The notes below the pieces were generated by a model, which was not told the origin of the DNA, did no database searches, and saw only the letters and a program-made list of their open reading frames with translations. Shown here piece after piece: positions 32,722 to 45,185 of a stretch of 64,000 nt of DNA. The stretch covers positions 690,819 to 754,818 of the forward strand of contig NW_022985195.1 of the NCBI RefSeq assembly GCF_010093535.1, written 5' to 3'. Origin of the DNA: Lindgomyces ingoldianus (taxonomy: Eukaryota > Ascomycota > Dothideomycetes > Pleosporales > Lindgomycetaceae). The position numbers and the translations under genes are program-made. Each line of letters begins with the position of its first letter. The stretch's first letter is position 1.

Positions 32722-35700
32722 ATGTCGGAGGAGCTGGATCCCTCCGAGTTTGTGCAGCGAATTCGACAGCTGGGCGAGCAGCGTGATCAACAAGACGCCG
32801 AGCGAGTCCGCAAACTCGAGGAAGAAATCATCCAGGGCCGCAGTGAGAGACTAGCCCGGAGAGCAGGTGTGTCAATGCGTAACCCGCAGTCCTGACTTGT
32901 TGACCACGCTGATGTTTATTCCCACCAGAACGCGCCCGCTCTCTCTCCCCCGACAAGCCAAACACACCCCAGTCCCATCGCTCCGCCGCCGATACCCCAC
33001 GAAGCGTACAAGAGAAAGCTGCTAGCACACCCACCTCTATTATGGATCCTCCGTCGCAAAAGTCCGCCCGCGAGGACTCACTGCAGCGCCTGACTGGTTC
33101 ACCGGCCCAGCTGCTGGAGGACGACGAGCCGAAGAAGCCTGCTCCCAGCGCTGCGGCATTGGGGCGCTCTGGCACGCTCTCTTGGCAGAGGAGACCCCAA
33201 TCTGGCGGAATGCGGAGGCCTCTTTCGAGCGTGTCCATGTCCGCAGACAAAGTCGCTGCTAGCTCGCCGCGAGGCACTCCGGAGCCTGGTTCTCCAGCCG
33301 AGCCGACGCCCTCGAGAAACCAGATTGCACAGTCGCTCGGCGCAAAAGATCCGTCCTGGTTCAAGCAAACAGCGGATCGAGGAATTGGCTCTGCGGCATA
33401 CCGCCGGAATCAGGACGACAATATGTCGGAAGCCGGTTCAGTATCCAGCAAGAGACAGCTCCCGGGCATGTCTCGCGATTCAACGGCCGAGCCTGAGTTA
33501 TCAAGTCCGCCGCCGGAGAGTTTCCGCTCGAGTTCGCCGTCGCGCGCTAGCTCTGTGCGTGGGAGTGCTGCGTGGAGCAACCGCCTATCTACAAACACAT
33601 CTGTGTCTGGGGGTGATGCTGAGCCAGCAGCAAAGATAAAGTCAGCTCTGCCAGTGCTAGACTCACAGAAATTTGCTCCACCCTCAGAAGGCGATTCTGC
33701 GGATGTTGGCGAGCACACCAGCACGGCCCGGTCATTAGCAATGTCGCCGGCGCAAGGAAGGATCTCGCCAGAGCGCGCCGAGCGCCCTCCATCCCCAACA
33801 AAAGGAATGGGAGGATTCGTGCAGAGCGCAATGCTTAAGCGGAGCGACAGCGTAAACAAGCGGTGGAGCACCCAGACACCTCAAAGCCCCAGCCGTCAAA
33901 ATTCTATCATGAGCAACCGAGGAAGCGTGACTCTCGGCGGGTACCCTGCAATATCAAAATTAGATTCGAGACCGAGTAGTCTAAGTAGAGAAAACTCAAG
34001 GGAGCCTTCGTCACGGCCTGGATCAAGCTCAAGCAATCTCACAATAACCAAGGATGCTCCAGACAAGGACAGCACGCCGAAGAGCGAATTCGTCAAACCT
34101 GCCCTTCCCCACCATAACCGGAGCAAATCTGTTGCATCTACATTCAGCGAGGACAGGGGAGCTCAAGATGAGACCTCTCCGCCCAGCCCGTCGAAGCGGT
34201 GGAGCCCTACAAAGTCAAGTTGGCTCGAGAGTGCCCTGAAGAAGCCGGAAGCACAGAAGCCGAAACAACCACCGCCGCAACAACCAGCGTGGATGACTGA
34301 GATCAACCGCTTCAAACAACAGCGTAGTAGTGTTGACCTAGGCAAAGGAGACACAATTCCACCAGGAGACACCACCTCTGGTCGAGCATCACCCATCAAA
34401 GATATACAATTGAAGCCCACCGCGCCTCGAAGATCTGAGCCTCCCGAAGAGGAGGAACCCAAGGAGACGGTGCAGCCGTTGCCCAAACCAAAACCTGTGT
34501 TCTCGCCCAAGCCTTCTATAGCACCGAAAGTAGAAGTTAAGGCGCACGAAGAGGCGACTCAAGCAGCAAATCTGAGTGAGACACCCAAAGGCGATTCTGC
34601 AGGGCCTCCCTCCACGTCTCAGCTTCCTGCTTCTCGATTTCCCAAGGAATCCCCCGTAGCTTCCCCCCCAATTAAAGCTAAGCCGGATACGCCACCAAAG
34701 AAAGATTTTCGTGGTACTCTTAAGTCTCGACAACCGACTTCAGAAGCGTCGAAGAAAGATGAAGTCAACGAGTTCCAAAACGTATTCGGTCGACTTCGGA
34801 AGGCCGAAACCAAAAATTACGTTGCCCCAGACATGCTCAAGAACAACATTCTCCGTGGAAAAGCTGGACTGACCATCACTGGCGGTCCTAAGCCTTCTGT
34901 GCGACGAGATGAATTCAAGGAGAGTTTGATTAGTCAGAAATCGGCGATGTTGGCGAAGGCCCAAGAGACTGGCTCAGCGGCACTAAAGAAGGCAGATAGC
35001 TCCTCTCAGGAAACTACAACCCCCGAAGCAATAGCAAGAAGGAAAGCCCTTGGGAGAGCTGATAGCACTGCGAAGCCTCTACCCGCACGAGAGCGGGAGG
35101 GTACTCCAGAGGCAATCTCTCGGCAGAAGAGCCTCCAAGCTAGTAAAGCTGCAATCCAAGAAAAAGTGGCGCCGCCTCCATCACCATTCGCGTCCAAAGA
35201 ACCCATGAAATCGAGCAAGCTCGCAGACCGCTTCAACCCTGCTCTTGCAGGCATTCTTGCCCGAGGTCCATCTCCTATGTCCGCCAACGCATCGGCTTCG
35301 GGGGTTGCTTCTACAAACAACTCCTCAGTTAGAGCTCCTGAAGAAGAGAACAAAGGACCGGCCCCTGAATTGACGCATATGACAAAGGGGCGAGCTCGTG
35401 GACCTAAAAGGCGAGCCCCAGCAGCAAAGCAGGCTCGTCCTATGGAGGAGGTCCCTCAAAAAGTAGCACCACCTACAACTGTCCCTCTTGTCAAGGCTAA
35501 AGATACCCTGCCGAGTAATGTCCTTCCCCAAACTAACGAGGCCGCAGAAGAGTTGCCAGCAGCAAGGACTCCTGTACGGGAACCCCTCAGGGCTAAACCA
35601 GTGACGCCTGTGAAATCGCCAGAACTCTCTAAGAAGGTCGGAAAGGACGCATCTCCGGAAATACCTCGGAAACCTTCTTCAATCGAAATGGAAAGGAAAT

Positions 35701-37893
35701 CCATGGCTTCTACGATCGACGATGGCCCAAAGAAGGCCGCTCAATTTGAGGCCGTAGAACCTGTCAAAGAAGTCTCAACTTCGCCAAAAGTCCCAAGTTG
35801 GAGGTCGTCCAGACCGCTCCCAACGGTGCCATCCAAGACTGAGAACCAAGGTGAATCTAGCGCCACGCTTCGAGAAATTTCAGTTGACGCTACCCCGGAG
35901 AAGGTTTCTCAACCTGAGGCTGTAGAACCAGTTAAGGGTTCTTCTTCGCCAAAAATCCAAAACTGGAAGTCATCAAGGCCGCTTCCAGCGATGCCATCTA
36001 AAACCGAGAACTTGAGTCAACCCACGACCGCTCTTCGAGAAATTTCGCCCCCGGACTCTGAAATTTCGCCAAGCAAAGAAACCCAATCACCGGAGAAGCC
36101 GGTTTTCTCTGTCAAGGGTGCTACGGCTCTGTGGGGTAGACAATCTACCCCCTCTTCTCCCGCTCCTTCAAGATCGAAGTCTCCAATCAAGCTTCCAACC
36201 CATGCTGACGAACAAGCTGCTCTGGAGAATGCTGGCCTCGTTCGCTCTCTCGAACCAGAAATAATGGAAACAAACCCCAGGCCCGCAAAGCCCAAGCCAA
36301 TAGGACTCGGGCTAGGCAGCTTTGGTGGGCTTGTTGGGGCGAGGTCGAGAGAGTCAAGTCCCCCCAAACCTCTTTCGGCAAAGGCATTTCCCACATCACC
36401 ACCCATCAGTGGAAACAGACCACAGTCAGAGCCATTTAAAGCATCTCCAATGCCCGAGAAAGCTAGCGGTATATTTGGAGACTTCTTTGACGAGTCTCCG
36501 GTAACCACAGACGAGCTCCCCAAGGAGATTGATGTCACCAAGATATTGATGAACACACCGATAGATCTTAGCCCCGACAGTAAAATTCGGACGCTACGCA
36601 AACAGATCCAAGAAATCACCGGTGACGGAAAACTGCTGTCTGTTCCAATGCAGGAAGATCACGTCCTTTACCAGGATTCGATGTATTTGTGTATCCATGT
36701 TTTTGGAGATGTTAAAGGTGCAAAGATTACGGAAGTCTATCTATGGTCAGGGAACGGGGTCGCAGAAGCTACTCTGGAAGATGCTCAGTTGTTTGGACGA
36801 AATGTTGCAAAGCAGAATCAAGGAAAGCTCATTATATTGCGACAGGGCAAGGAAACTCCGAACTTCTTCGAAGCTCTCGGTGGCATTGTCATTACCCGAC
36901 GTGGATCGCAACCCGCGTCGAAGGAATACATGCTGTGCGGACGGCGACATGTGGGTCACATTGCCTTTGACGAGGTGGATTTTTCTCTGAAAAGCCTCTG
37001 TTCAGGCTTTGCATATGTCATCTCAACAGCAAGTGGCAAAGTGTTCCTTTGGAAAGGCCGCGGGTGTTCCGCCGAAGAGCTCTCTGGGGCCCGCCTGATG
37101 GGCATGGATCTTACACCCACTGGTGAACTCATCGAGATTGACGAGGGCTCGGAGCCACCTGAACTTTTCGACGTCTTTCCACCTACCGACGCCAACGCAT
37201 CCACTGCCAGGTCCAAGGGGAAGCAATCCGCTACGTCCGCGATTCCCCGATCAGCTGAACATTGGCGCTACAAACCTAGTATCCACAACTACCGTACGCG
37301 GTTGTTCAAGATTGAGCAGCATCAAGGATCATCAGGATGGGGACAAGGCTTGCAGGTGAGCTCATTTTTTGCGCCTCTGCTGCGCCGCCCCTCTTGGCAG
37401 ACGTTTTCTGGAGAGAGGCCAACTGAACGGCCACAGACGCCAAGCACACCGAAGTCCCCTCTACCCCCAGTCACTACGAAGGTCGTCGAGATTATGCCGT
37501 TCTGTCAGCGTGATCTGGAGCCTGAACACATCTTTGTCCTCGATGCTTTTTTCGAGATGTATATGTAGGTTTTCTCCTTCACTCCGTGTATTAATCTAAC
37601 GCAATTTTTCTAGCATCGTTGGTCCCCTCTCTCGTACCCAGTCCGCTGCCTTCTCGACTGCACTCATGTTCGCTCAAGCATATAGCATGACTGCTGCGGC
37701 TGAAGAAGACCGACCCTTCATCCCTGTCACAACTGTTGTGCTCGAAGGCGTTCCACGAGATATGAAAGCTGTTTTCAGGTTTTGGGATGACGCTCTGATT
37801 CCCGCCGCTGGGTTGATGCGAGGAAAACTCGGTCGGGGTAAGAGCCTAAGGATTGTAGGACTTGAGAAGGCGATCGAAGCTACTCGGCAATAG
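32722..37893 (+). CDS. DUF4045-gelsolin domain protein
   Basis: A very large fungal protein likely tied to the actin cytoskeleton. Exons are 32722..32866, 32929..37564 and 37614..37893, giving 1686 residues. The N terminus is a charged helix (DPSEFVQRIRQLGEQRDQQD). Residues about 50-1160 are Ser/Pro/Lys-rich and disordered, matching the DUF4045 region, with conserved islands such as DPSWFKQTADRGIGSAAYRR and NEFQNVFGRLRKAETKNYV. Two related segments (SWRSSRPLPTVPSKTEN and NWKSSRPLPAMPSKTEN) show an internal duplication. The C-terminal part (about 1200-1686) has gelsolin-like repeats: MYLCIHVFGDVKGAKITEVY with LWSGNG, then GFAYVISTASGKVFLWKGRG, and FVLDAFFEMYIIVGPLSRTQ. Gelsolin repeats bind or sever actin in a calcium-dependent way; activity here is inferred. 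A 45-nt segment (37355..37399) has intron-like ends but stays in frame, so I kept it as coding. Confidence 0.88.
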
Positions 37894-39230
37894 TTGTTAT
37901 GAGGGGTGGCAACGAGCTGAATTTGACGTGCATGACTATGAACATGTGGGACGGATCTTGATGATTTGAATGCTGGTGTTGATGAAAGAGATGACCTTTT
38001 ACATTCTTCGATGTATTACTTGGATTGATTTACTTGTTGCTTGCACTGTAAATACTTTGTCGTTTCGTGTGGCACGAACCGCTGGATGGATTTCTTCTTG
38101 GTGTCTTCTAGTATATGGCTCTTGTTCCTCAAGGAACTCTTAAAATTCTCATAATTTTCATTGCATCGAACAGCATCCAGAGTCTTTTTGAGCTACAACC
38201 ATGGTCGACATCAGGTAGGACAAGATAAGAGTTCGGGTGATAAGTCGCTGTCAGGGGCGTGGCGAGTTTATAAAGGGTTCGGTAATCCGGCCCGACCTAA
38301 TACTCTCACTACTATATTTCAAATTTTCATTTTGTTTACATTGCACATGATCACACAGAGCGAGGGATTTATGACGACATGACCTTTTGGAAGCGGAGTG
38401 CCCCACGGGGTATGAGGTGACACCCGTTGCCTGCAGGTGCGTCTCGGAGGTGTGTGCTCGTATCCCAGGGCTTCGAGGCTGTTGATAGTGAGGCTTCTGA
38501 TGTCTTCGTATGATGTCCTTTCACGCAAGTTGTGGTCTTACAATTAGTCTACATTCCTTTCACTTGTATAAGAATGACGCTATCCTCTTTCTCTTCAGTT
38601 ATTTTGTCCAGGACTTGAACATCCCTCTTGTCCATCTCGAAATGGCACAGCCTTCCAATCCTCACCACACAACCAATGTGACTCGACAGAACCCCTATAT
38701 TAACTCGCGTCCCCCAACGCTCGAGCCTAACGACCACGCATTCAACTTTAAATTAATCACGGTCCTTCTTCAGCCATTGATCCTATCACTCTGCACTCAG
38801 TGCTGGCAAGGCGTACTCAGCCTTCTAGTCTGGTGACGTTGCGAGCGGGATCGCTCCCAACTTGGTGTCTGAATTCCAGGTTGAGGGGGTGGGCAATTAA
38901 TTTCATGACGGTATATCGCCAGAATCTCTGCACCTATGCCTAATACATTGCCGCTCGGTAGGCTCAACATGGAGGGATTGGGCACGCGGACGGGCGTGCT
39001 GCCGGCCGGAGAAAGAATATAAAGTTGAGGAGAACCCGGGTTGAGAGGGGGCTTATTTGGTAGGTGCAATGCGGCTTGACCATTTTATATATTGTTGATT
39101 GTTTGACGCTTTGAGGTTTCGTGGTGATATTGATATTGTATCGCACTCTTCAACTTTCTCCACGGCAGAAAGTGATTCCAGTATTGTAGTAAGGGATTCA
39201 GTGGTTTGATTCTTGATTAGTTACTTCACG
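37894..39230. other. intergenic region upstream of the LPMO gene
   Basis: About 1.3 kb with no convincing gene. A plus frame near 38642-38836 codes for a short peptide with one hydrophobic segment and no known relatives. The last few hundred bases should contain the LPMO promoter. Confidence 0.55.
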
Positions 39231-40100
39231 ATGGCCCCTATTACGACTTACCTCTTTTCCTTCGCATTCGTTCTTCCGACTCTTGTAAACGCCCACGGGC
39301 ATGTCACCGGGATCGTAGCAGATGGGAAGTGGTACACCGGCTGGAACGGCGAAATGAAATACCAGAATCCTCTTCCAGCGACTGCGGGCTGGCAGGCTGA
39401 TAATTTGGACAACGGTTTCGTCACACCGGATTCATTCGCCAAGCCCGACATCATCTGTCACAAATCCGCGAAGAATGGGAATGCCTACATCCCCGCGAAG
39501 CCGGGATCCAAGATCACATTCCAGTGGAACACATGGCCTGTATCGCACAAAGGTAGGGTTCCTTTCAAGCTCTTCTGACCTGGATGGGGGAATGACGTCT
39601 AATCTGGTGAGCCACTAGGCCCCGTCTTCGACTACATAGCATCCTGCAACGGCGACTGCACAACCGTCGACAAAACCAAACTCACATGGGTCAAAATGGA
39701 CGAAGGCGCCTGGCTCTCCGGCAACGACCCCGGAACTTGGGTCACAGACAACCTTATCAAAAGCAACATCTCTTGGTCTATAACGCTCCCCAACCTCGCA
39801 CCAGGAAACTATGTAATCCGCCATGAGATCATCGCTTTGCACGCAGCGTCGCAGACCAATGGCGCGCAAGCCTATCCCCAGTGCGTCAATTTTCAGGTGT
39901 CAGGGGGTGGGACGTTAGCAGTGAGTGGGGGTGTGCCCGCAACAAGCTTTTACAAGGCCAGCGATCCTGGAATTCAGTTTAATTTGTACTCGAAGTTTAC
40001 GGGATACACGATGCCGGGACCAGCGTTGACGAAGCTTCTGAGGAGGGAGGAGGGGGAGGAGAGGGAGCATGCGAGGAATTGGTTTAGGAGGATGAAATGA
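39231..40100 (+). CDS. AA9 lytic polysaccharide monooxygenase (GH61), secreted
   Basis: A copper enzyme that oxidatively cleaves cellulose or related glucans outside the cell. Exons are 39231..39552 and 39619..40100, giving 267 residues. The signal peptide is [21 protein letters not shown]; cleavage exposes His22 of HGHV as the N-terminal copper-binding histidine. The second brace histidine is His106 in [10 protein letters not shown], and the axial tyrosine is Tyr193 in [20 protein letters not shown] is a family core strand. Cysteines expected for disulfides are present (IICHKS, and CNGDC and YPQC). There is no CBM1; the C terminus ends instead in a short charged, basic tail ([20 protein letters not shown]). 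All copper ligands are intact, so the enzyme should be active. The intron lies exactly behind the second histidine motif. Confidence 0.95.
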
Positions 40101-41449
40101 GGGATCGATGGAGGGAGGCAAAGGATGAGACCGTGTTCCATCATTGAAATGTACTTGCATGGTTCTTGTATTACTGAACAAATTATAGCATATTATCACA
40201 GAAGTTGACTGTGACTGGGGTGGGGTTTATATCTTAGGGAGAGCCTGAATAAGATGTAAGCCTCTACCTTCAATTATCTTGTCATGTTCTAGTTTAGGTA
40301 GTAAGATGCAGTCCAGCATGCTCTGACATGTTGTCACATGACGTGAAAATATGACCAGTGCGGAGTCTATGAGTTACGCCTCTTGCTAGAATCAGGGAGG
40401 GCCCCGACTGCCATCAAATTTCGGTCCTGAATTACTCCCTTAGCTAAGATGAAGCTATTTCAAGTTTGAAATCCTGCCGATATTCCGACAAGCGAGGATT
40501 AGGTGGAGGTTGAAGATCGACTCCAAGGCTGATTCAGAGTCGTCCTGGTGGACTATTCATTCGCACACCGCTCTTCATTGATATCATCTCGTCGTCGATG
40601 GTCTGAGTTGTGTGCGATTCTCCAAGGACACCAAAGTCCTTCTGTATCTACCTATAATCCAGCATTTAGCCAATGTCCTCCAGGACCGACCTGTGAAACT
40701 CAATCGCAAAATTCCAGCGATGCGATTGGCCAGGTTTCAATATCAAAGCCGAGACCAGTGCTGGCGGACTTCCACCAGAGACAACAAAGCGAAGAGCAGC
40801 GCTCAGAAATTTGGTGCAGAAGAGGGTTTTGTGGTCTTTGGTTACAGACACGAGCAAAAGAAATATGACGAGACAATTCCTGTTAGCAAAAGCCCCTGCG
40901 TACTCTCCTGCCTGGAGCGATTAGCGGCTGAGGTGAGCAAAGCCCCTCGTAAGTACTTCGTCCTCGCGCCCCCAATCGGGCTTGGTGGGACGAGGGCAGC
41001 AGTGAAAAACCGCCCGCCTTGGGCGCTGGCCATCCAGGACACGGGGTGGCGGCAGAAGCTGAGGGTTGGTGCCAGTCGAGGTTCACCGGAGGAATCATGA
41101 CCCGCTCTGCGTTTGACATGGCTCTGCAACAAATTTGACAGCAACAGCGCAGCCGAGAGAGCGCAGCAGCGCGGTGGGTGAGAGAAGTACTTGCTACTTG
41201 CTGCTCCCCAATTGAATAACGGCACGGACGAATCGCATTAGTGCCTGCGCCTCCACGGCCGCTCGTTGGTGCTCTTTGGTGCTGCGCCTGAGGCTTTGCG
41301 GCGGTCCAGTTTTGAAAGCTGGGACAGGTGTGAGAGGTAGGGAGTTTTGGTTCGAGCTCAGCCTTGTCCGTCCAGCTCCCAGCCGCACGTTCGTCTAAAC
41401 AACTCACCACCCCACCTCCGGCCTCCTTCGACCCTTCTTCCTTTTATCT
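40101..41449. other. intergenic region between LPMO and HSP70-like genes
   Basis: A plus frame from about 40612 to 41100 is open for 162 codons but starts with GTG and shows no family resemblance, so I do not call it. The last 100 bp before the HSP70-like ATG are pyrimidine-rich on the plus strand (CACCCCACCTCCGGCCTCCT and following), typical of fungal promoters and leaders. Confidence 0.5.
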
Positions 41450-43859
41450 ATGTCGTCCATGAACGCTCGCTTTAAAAACCTCGTGGGCTCGAGACGCAGA
41501 TCATCAAATAATCCTTCGCCCTCGCCGGGGACCACGACTCCCACTCAGCGGCCTTCCAGCCTCTCCCCGCAGAACACCAACTCCAGCTCCTCGTCGCTGC
41601 CCACCATGAATCCGCAAAACCCCCTTGGCCGCCCGCCCAGCTACACCTACGCTCCCCCCGGCAGTCTTGCTCCCAACCAGCAGCAGCAGCACGGCCGTCC
41701 CGCCAGCCCGCTGCCGCCCATTAATACTGGTGCGGCCGGCTATCCTCCCCAACAGATGGGCGGGTATCCGCCGCAGGGTGGCCCTCCAGGCTACCCTCCG
41801 CAGCCGCCAGCTGGTGGCTACGGAGGAGGGTATGGAGCACCGCCGCCAGCTGCCCCTCCGGCTGCCCCTCACGCGCCCGCATCGTTCAACAGGCCGAACA
41901 TGGCAGAGGTTGCCGGCGAGGGTCGCTCCAAGGCACAGCTCATCGTCGGCATTGATTTCGTGAGAGCCCCTCCACCCCCCCCAGCCAAGGCTGCAGTGTG
42001 GCGCAGATGCTGATCTGAAATGCACCAGGGCACCACATTCTCGGGCGTCGCATTTGCCTTCGCTACCAACACCGAGGCCAAGGAAGATATCATCACCGAA
42101 TGGCCAGGTGCGGGAAACCAAACAAAACAAAAGGTACACTCTCCACACAACCCCTGGACTATACCTTGTCTAACGCGACACAGATTCCCACGGTGCTGTA
42201 CTACGACCAGTATCAGAAGGTCGTAGGGTGGGGTCCAGATATCGCCGACGCACTGGCCCCCACCGGTTACCCCAAGCCAGGTGTGCAAAAGGTGGAGTGG
42301 TTCAAGCTCCAGCTGATGCTGTCTGGTAACACTTACATTGACCCCATCAACCTTCCCCCGCTTCCCCCAGGGAAGTCTGAGATCGATGTCGCCGCCGACT
42401 ACCTTTTCCATCTGCGGCAGGCAATGAGGAATCAGCTCCAGAAGACTCTCGGTGAAGTGTTCAACAGAGAAGAGCGCAACATCAGGTACTACCTGACAGT
42501 GCCTGCCATCTGGAATGATGCTGGAAAGGCTGCCACCCGTGCGGCTGCGATCCAGGCTGGCTTTCTCCGCGATGAGAACGACAATAGGCTGACGCTGATT
42601 ACCGAGCCTGAAGCCGCAGCCATGTTCTGTTCTAAGACTGGTCTTCTCAATCTCAAGATCCACGACGCTGTCCTGATCGTCGATTGCGGTGGTGGTACCG
42701 TCGATTTGATCGCCTATGAGGTCGAAGAGGAGCAGCCTTTCTCAGTAGCCGAGTGCACAGCAGGGTCTGGTGATTCCTGTGGATCCACGGCTCTGAACCG
42801 AAATTTCAGTAACATTCTCCGTGCTAAGATCAGGAAGATGAAGTTGCCCGATGGCTCCAAGACGGCCGGCAAGGTCTACGCCAAGTGTATCATGGACTTT
42901 GAGAACAGGATAAAGGCTGATTTCCGAAATAACGGCCAGAAGTGGGCCGTCGATGTTGGTATTGAGGCTGAGTTCCCGGAAGCTGGTATCGAGGAAGGCT
43001 ACATGACTTTCACGAACGAGGAGATTCTGCAGTGCTTCGAGCCCGTGGTGAACCGAATTTTGGAGCTAGTGAGGAACCAGATCATTGCGATTCAGGCCCA
43101 AAATAGGGCGTTGCAGGTATGTTGAATCCGCGTCGAACAATGTTCACGCTGATACTAATTTGTGCAGAACGTGCTTGTCGTCGGTGGTTTTGGCGCTTCG
43201 GAATATCTCTTCCAGCAAATTAAGCTCCACGTGCCACCCCAGTTCCAGTCCAAGGTTGTCCGTCCTATGGACTCTGTCGCCGCTATTGTCAAGGGTGCCG
43301 TTACAGCCGGTATCACCGAACGTATTGTCACCCACCGCGTTGCCCGTCGCCATTACCTCATGGCCACTCTCCAGCCATTCAAGGAGGGCCACCACCCGGA
43401 GCAGTACCGTGTACCATCTTTGGATGGCAAGGATAGGTGCAAGTATACCCGCCAAATCTTCGTCCAGAAGGGTCAGCGTGTCAAGATCGGGGAGCCAGTA
43501 AAGGTTTCTTTCTTCAGACAAGTAGCCCCCGGCGCTACTCTGATGTACGAAGACATTTTATATGCATGCGATGACGATGTTTGCCCGGAATATACGAAGG
43601 ATCCTCGTAAGTCCAAACCCACAAACAAACTTGGGTGGTCGGTATTGACAGTCGCGCAGGTATCAAGGAAGTCGTTACCCTCACCTCCGATCTCTCCCGA
43701 AAGAACCTCGAGAAGGACTTCGAGCGCATGGACACGCCACAGGGTACTTTCTACCGTGTATACTTCGACATTTACCTCACGCTTGACGGCTCCGAGTTCA
43801 ACGCCGAGCTTGTGTGTCAAGGCGAAGTCATGGGTCGCTGCACGGCTAGGTTCAGATAG
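41450..43859 (+). CDS. HSP70-like actin-fold ATPase (fungal HSPA12-type)
   Basis: A divergent member of the HSP70/actin ATPase fold. Exons are 41450..41959, 42029..42133, 42184..43116, 43168..43606 and 43660..43859, encoding 728 residues. The first about 160 residues are Pro/Gly/Gln-rich and disordered (PPQQMGGYPPQGGPPGYPP). The ATPase core then shows phosphate-1 GIDFGTTFSGVA, connect-1-like YYLTVPAIWNDAGKAATRAA, LITEPEAAAMF, phosphate-2 LIVDCGGGTVDLIAYEV, and the adenosine loop NVLVVGGFGASEYLFQQI. The C-terminal part lacks a canonical HSP70 substrate-binding domain with EEVD tail and instead carries a beta-rich segment (KGQRVKIGEPVKVSFFRQV). Such proteins are abundant in filamentous fungi with unknown clients. 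ATP binding looks intact. The first intron falls inside the phosphate-1 motif, between DF and GTT. Confidence 0.92.
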
Positions 43860-45185
43860 AGTGGGCGTGTGCATAGCAATGGAAAAAGTTCAGATCATTT
43901 CTTCTACGATAATATGTGGGATATTAGATACATTACGACATCAAAGACGCGGGTTAGTGAGTGTCGAGGTCTATGGTGGCGAAGGACAGATCAATGGCCC
44001 TGAGGATGGTGGTTGGAATGGTCGGCAACAAAGATTCTTCCCCAAAGCATACCCCCAGAATTCGTCTCGGTTTTGAGTATTTAACCATCATTGGCTTATT
44101 AAGATGGGCGTAGGCCTTGGATATACATGTTCTTATGGAGTTGTTGATAGCCTTGGTAGCTGAGCGCGAATTTTGGATGTTGGATGTTGGATGTGTGGGC
44201 GAACGTGGTTGTGGTTGAGTAGACGAATCCTGGAGTATTGAATATAGGTTCTATCTTATTCGGCCAGATGTTTATTTCGATGCTATGTGCTTGACTCTTT
44301 CCGAGATCTACGAGTGAGTTCCACGGTTCTTCATCCAGCTCGGAGGTTGAAGTTGGTTCCACTTTCCAGTGTTCTCGACACGTTGAACTATGCCAAGACA
44401 CCAGCTTCGCAGAGTACCAGCTTCAGGTTATCCGACGCTTCATTCTTCCCCAACTTCCCACCTATGTTCAACTTCCCCAAAGTTATTATTCAGCCTTCCA
44501 GTAGCTTTTGTCACTATTTGGACACCGAACCGCACTTCGAGATTATTTCTTGGTCGTCTGGTCAATTAGGCGGGACTTTAGAAACAGTTGCTCATTACCA
44601 TATTGACATCTAGGGTCTCTCTAGGAGAAAACGCTGCAACTTGCTGCTATAAGGTCTTGATTGGTGTTCCAGTGGATTTTTTTCAAATTCTTTCATCTTG
44701 TTTGATCTTTCAAGAAGATTATGGAGCAGAAGAAAAATTGCCCAAGATGGAAAGATAGACTCGAAGGCGAAATCTCATCATCGGTACGAACTTGTAGAAC
44801 CCAGCCACGCGTAGTTTTCCCGCCTTCCATCTTTCTCTACCGTTTCCGGGGAAGGGCTACATTCCTGGATCGTTGACCTAGGTTGGGTTCCTCGAGTCGA
44901 CTTCCGTAGCACTCCATGGGATGCGATTCGGAGATTGAAGAATTCGTGGATACTAGAAGCGCTTTCCAATGGAAATGTGGTCAGCCATTTGCTTCAACGG
45001 TAAACATGGCCGCTCTGGTGGGCTGTCGACCACTGTAAACTATGGAGCTCTCCGGCAACATTTTTATGTCCGTGTTCTGTTGAACTGCGCTCGCATGTAA
45101 GTATAGGAGCTCTCTCTTTCCTGTCCTTCCCTTACTTCTGCTCATCGCTCTTCTTCACTTAGAGTATCAGTCGTCGTTTTCCACC
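43860..45185. other. intergenic region upstream of the secreted coiled-coil gene
   Basis: About 1.3 kb with no gene I can support. A threefold TTGGATG repeat sits near 44174-44193. The segment just before the next ATG (about 45112-45165) is pyrimidine-rich with CTTCTTCACTTAG, a common core-promoter arrangement in these fungi. Confidence 0.5.

Noticed and set aside
40612..41100. 162-codon plus frame between LPMO and HSP70-like genes
   Set aside because: Starts at GTG, lacks any known motif and overlaps equally long minus frames.
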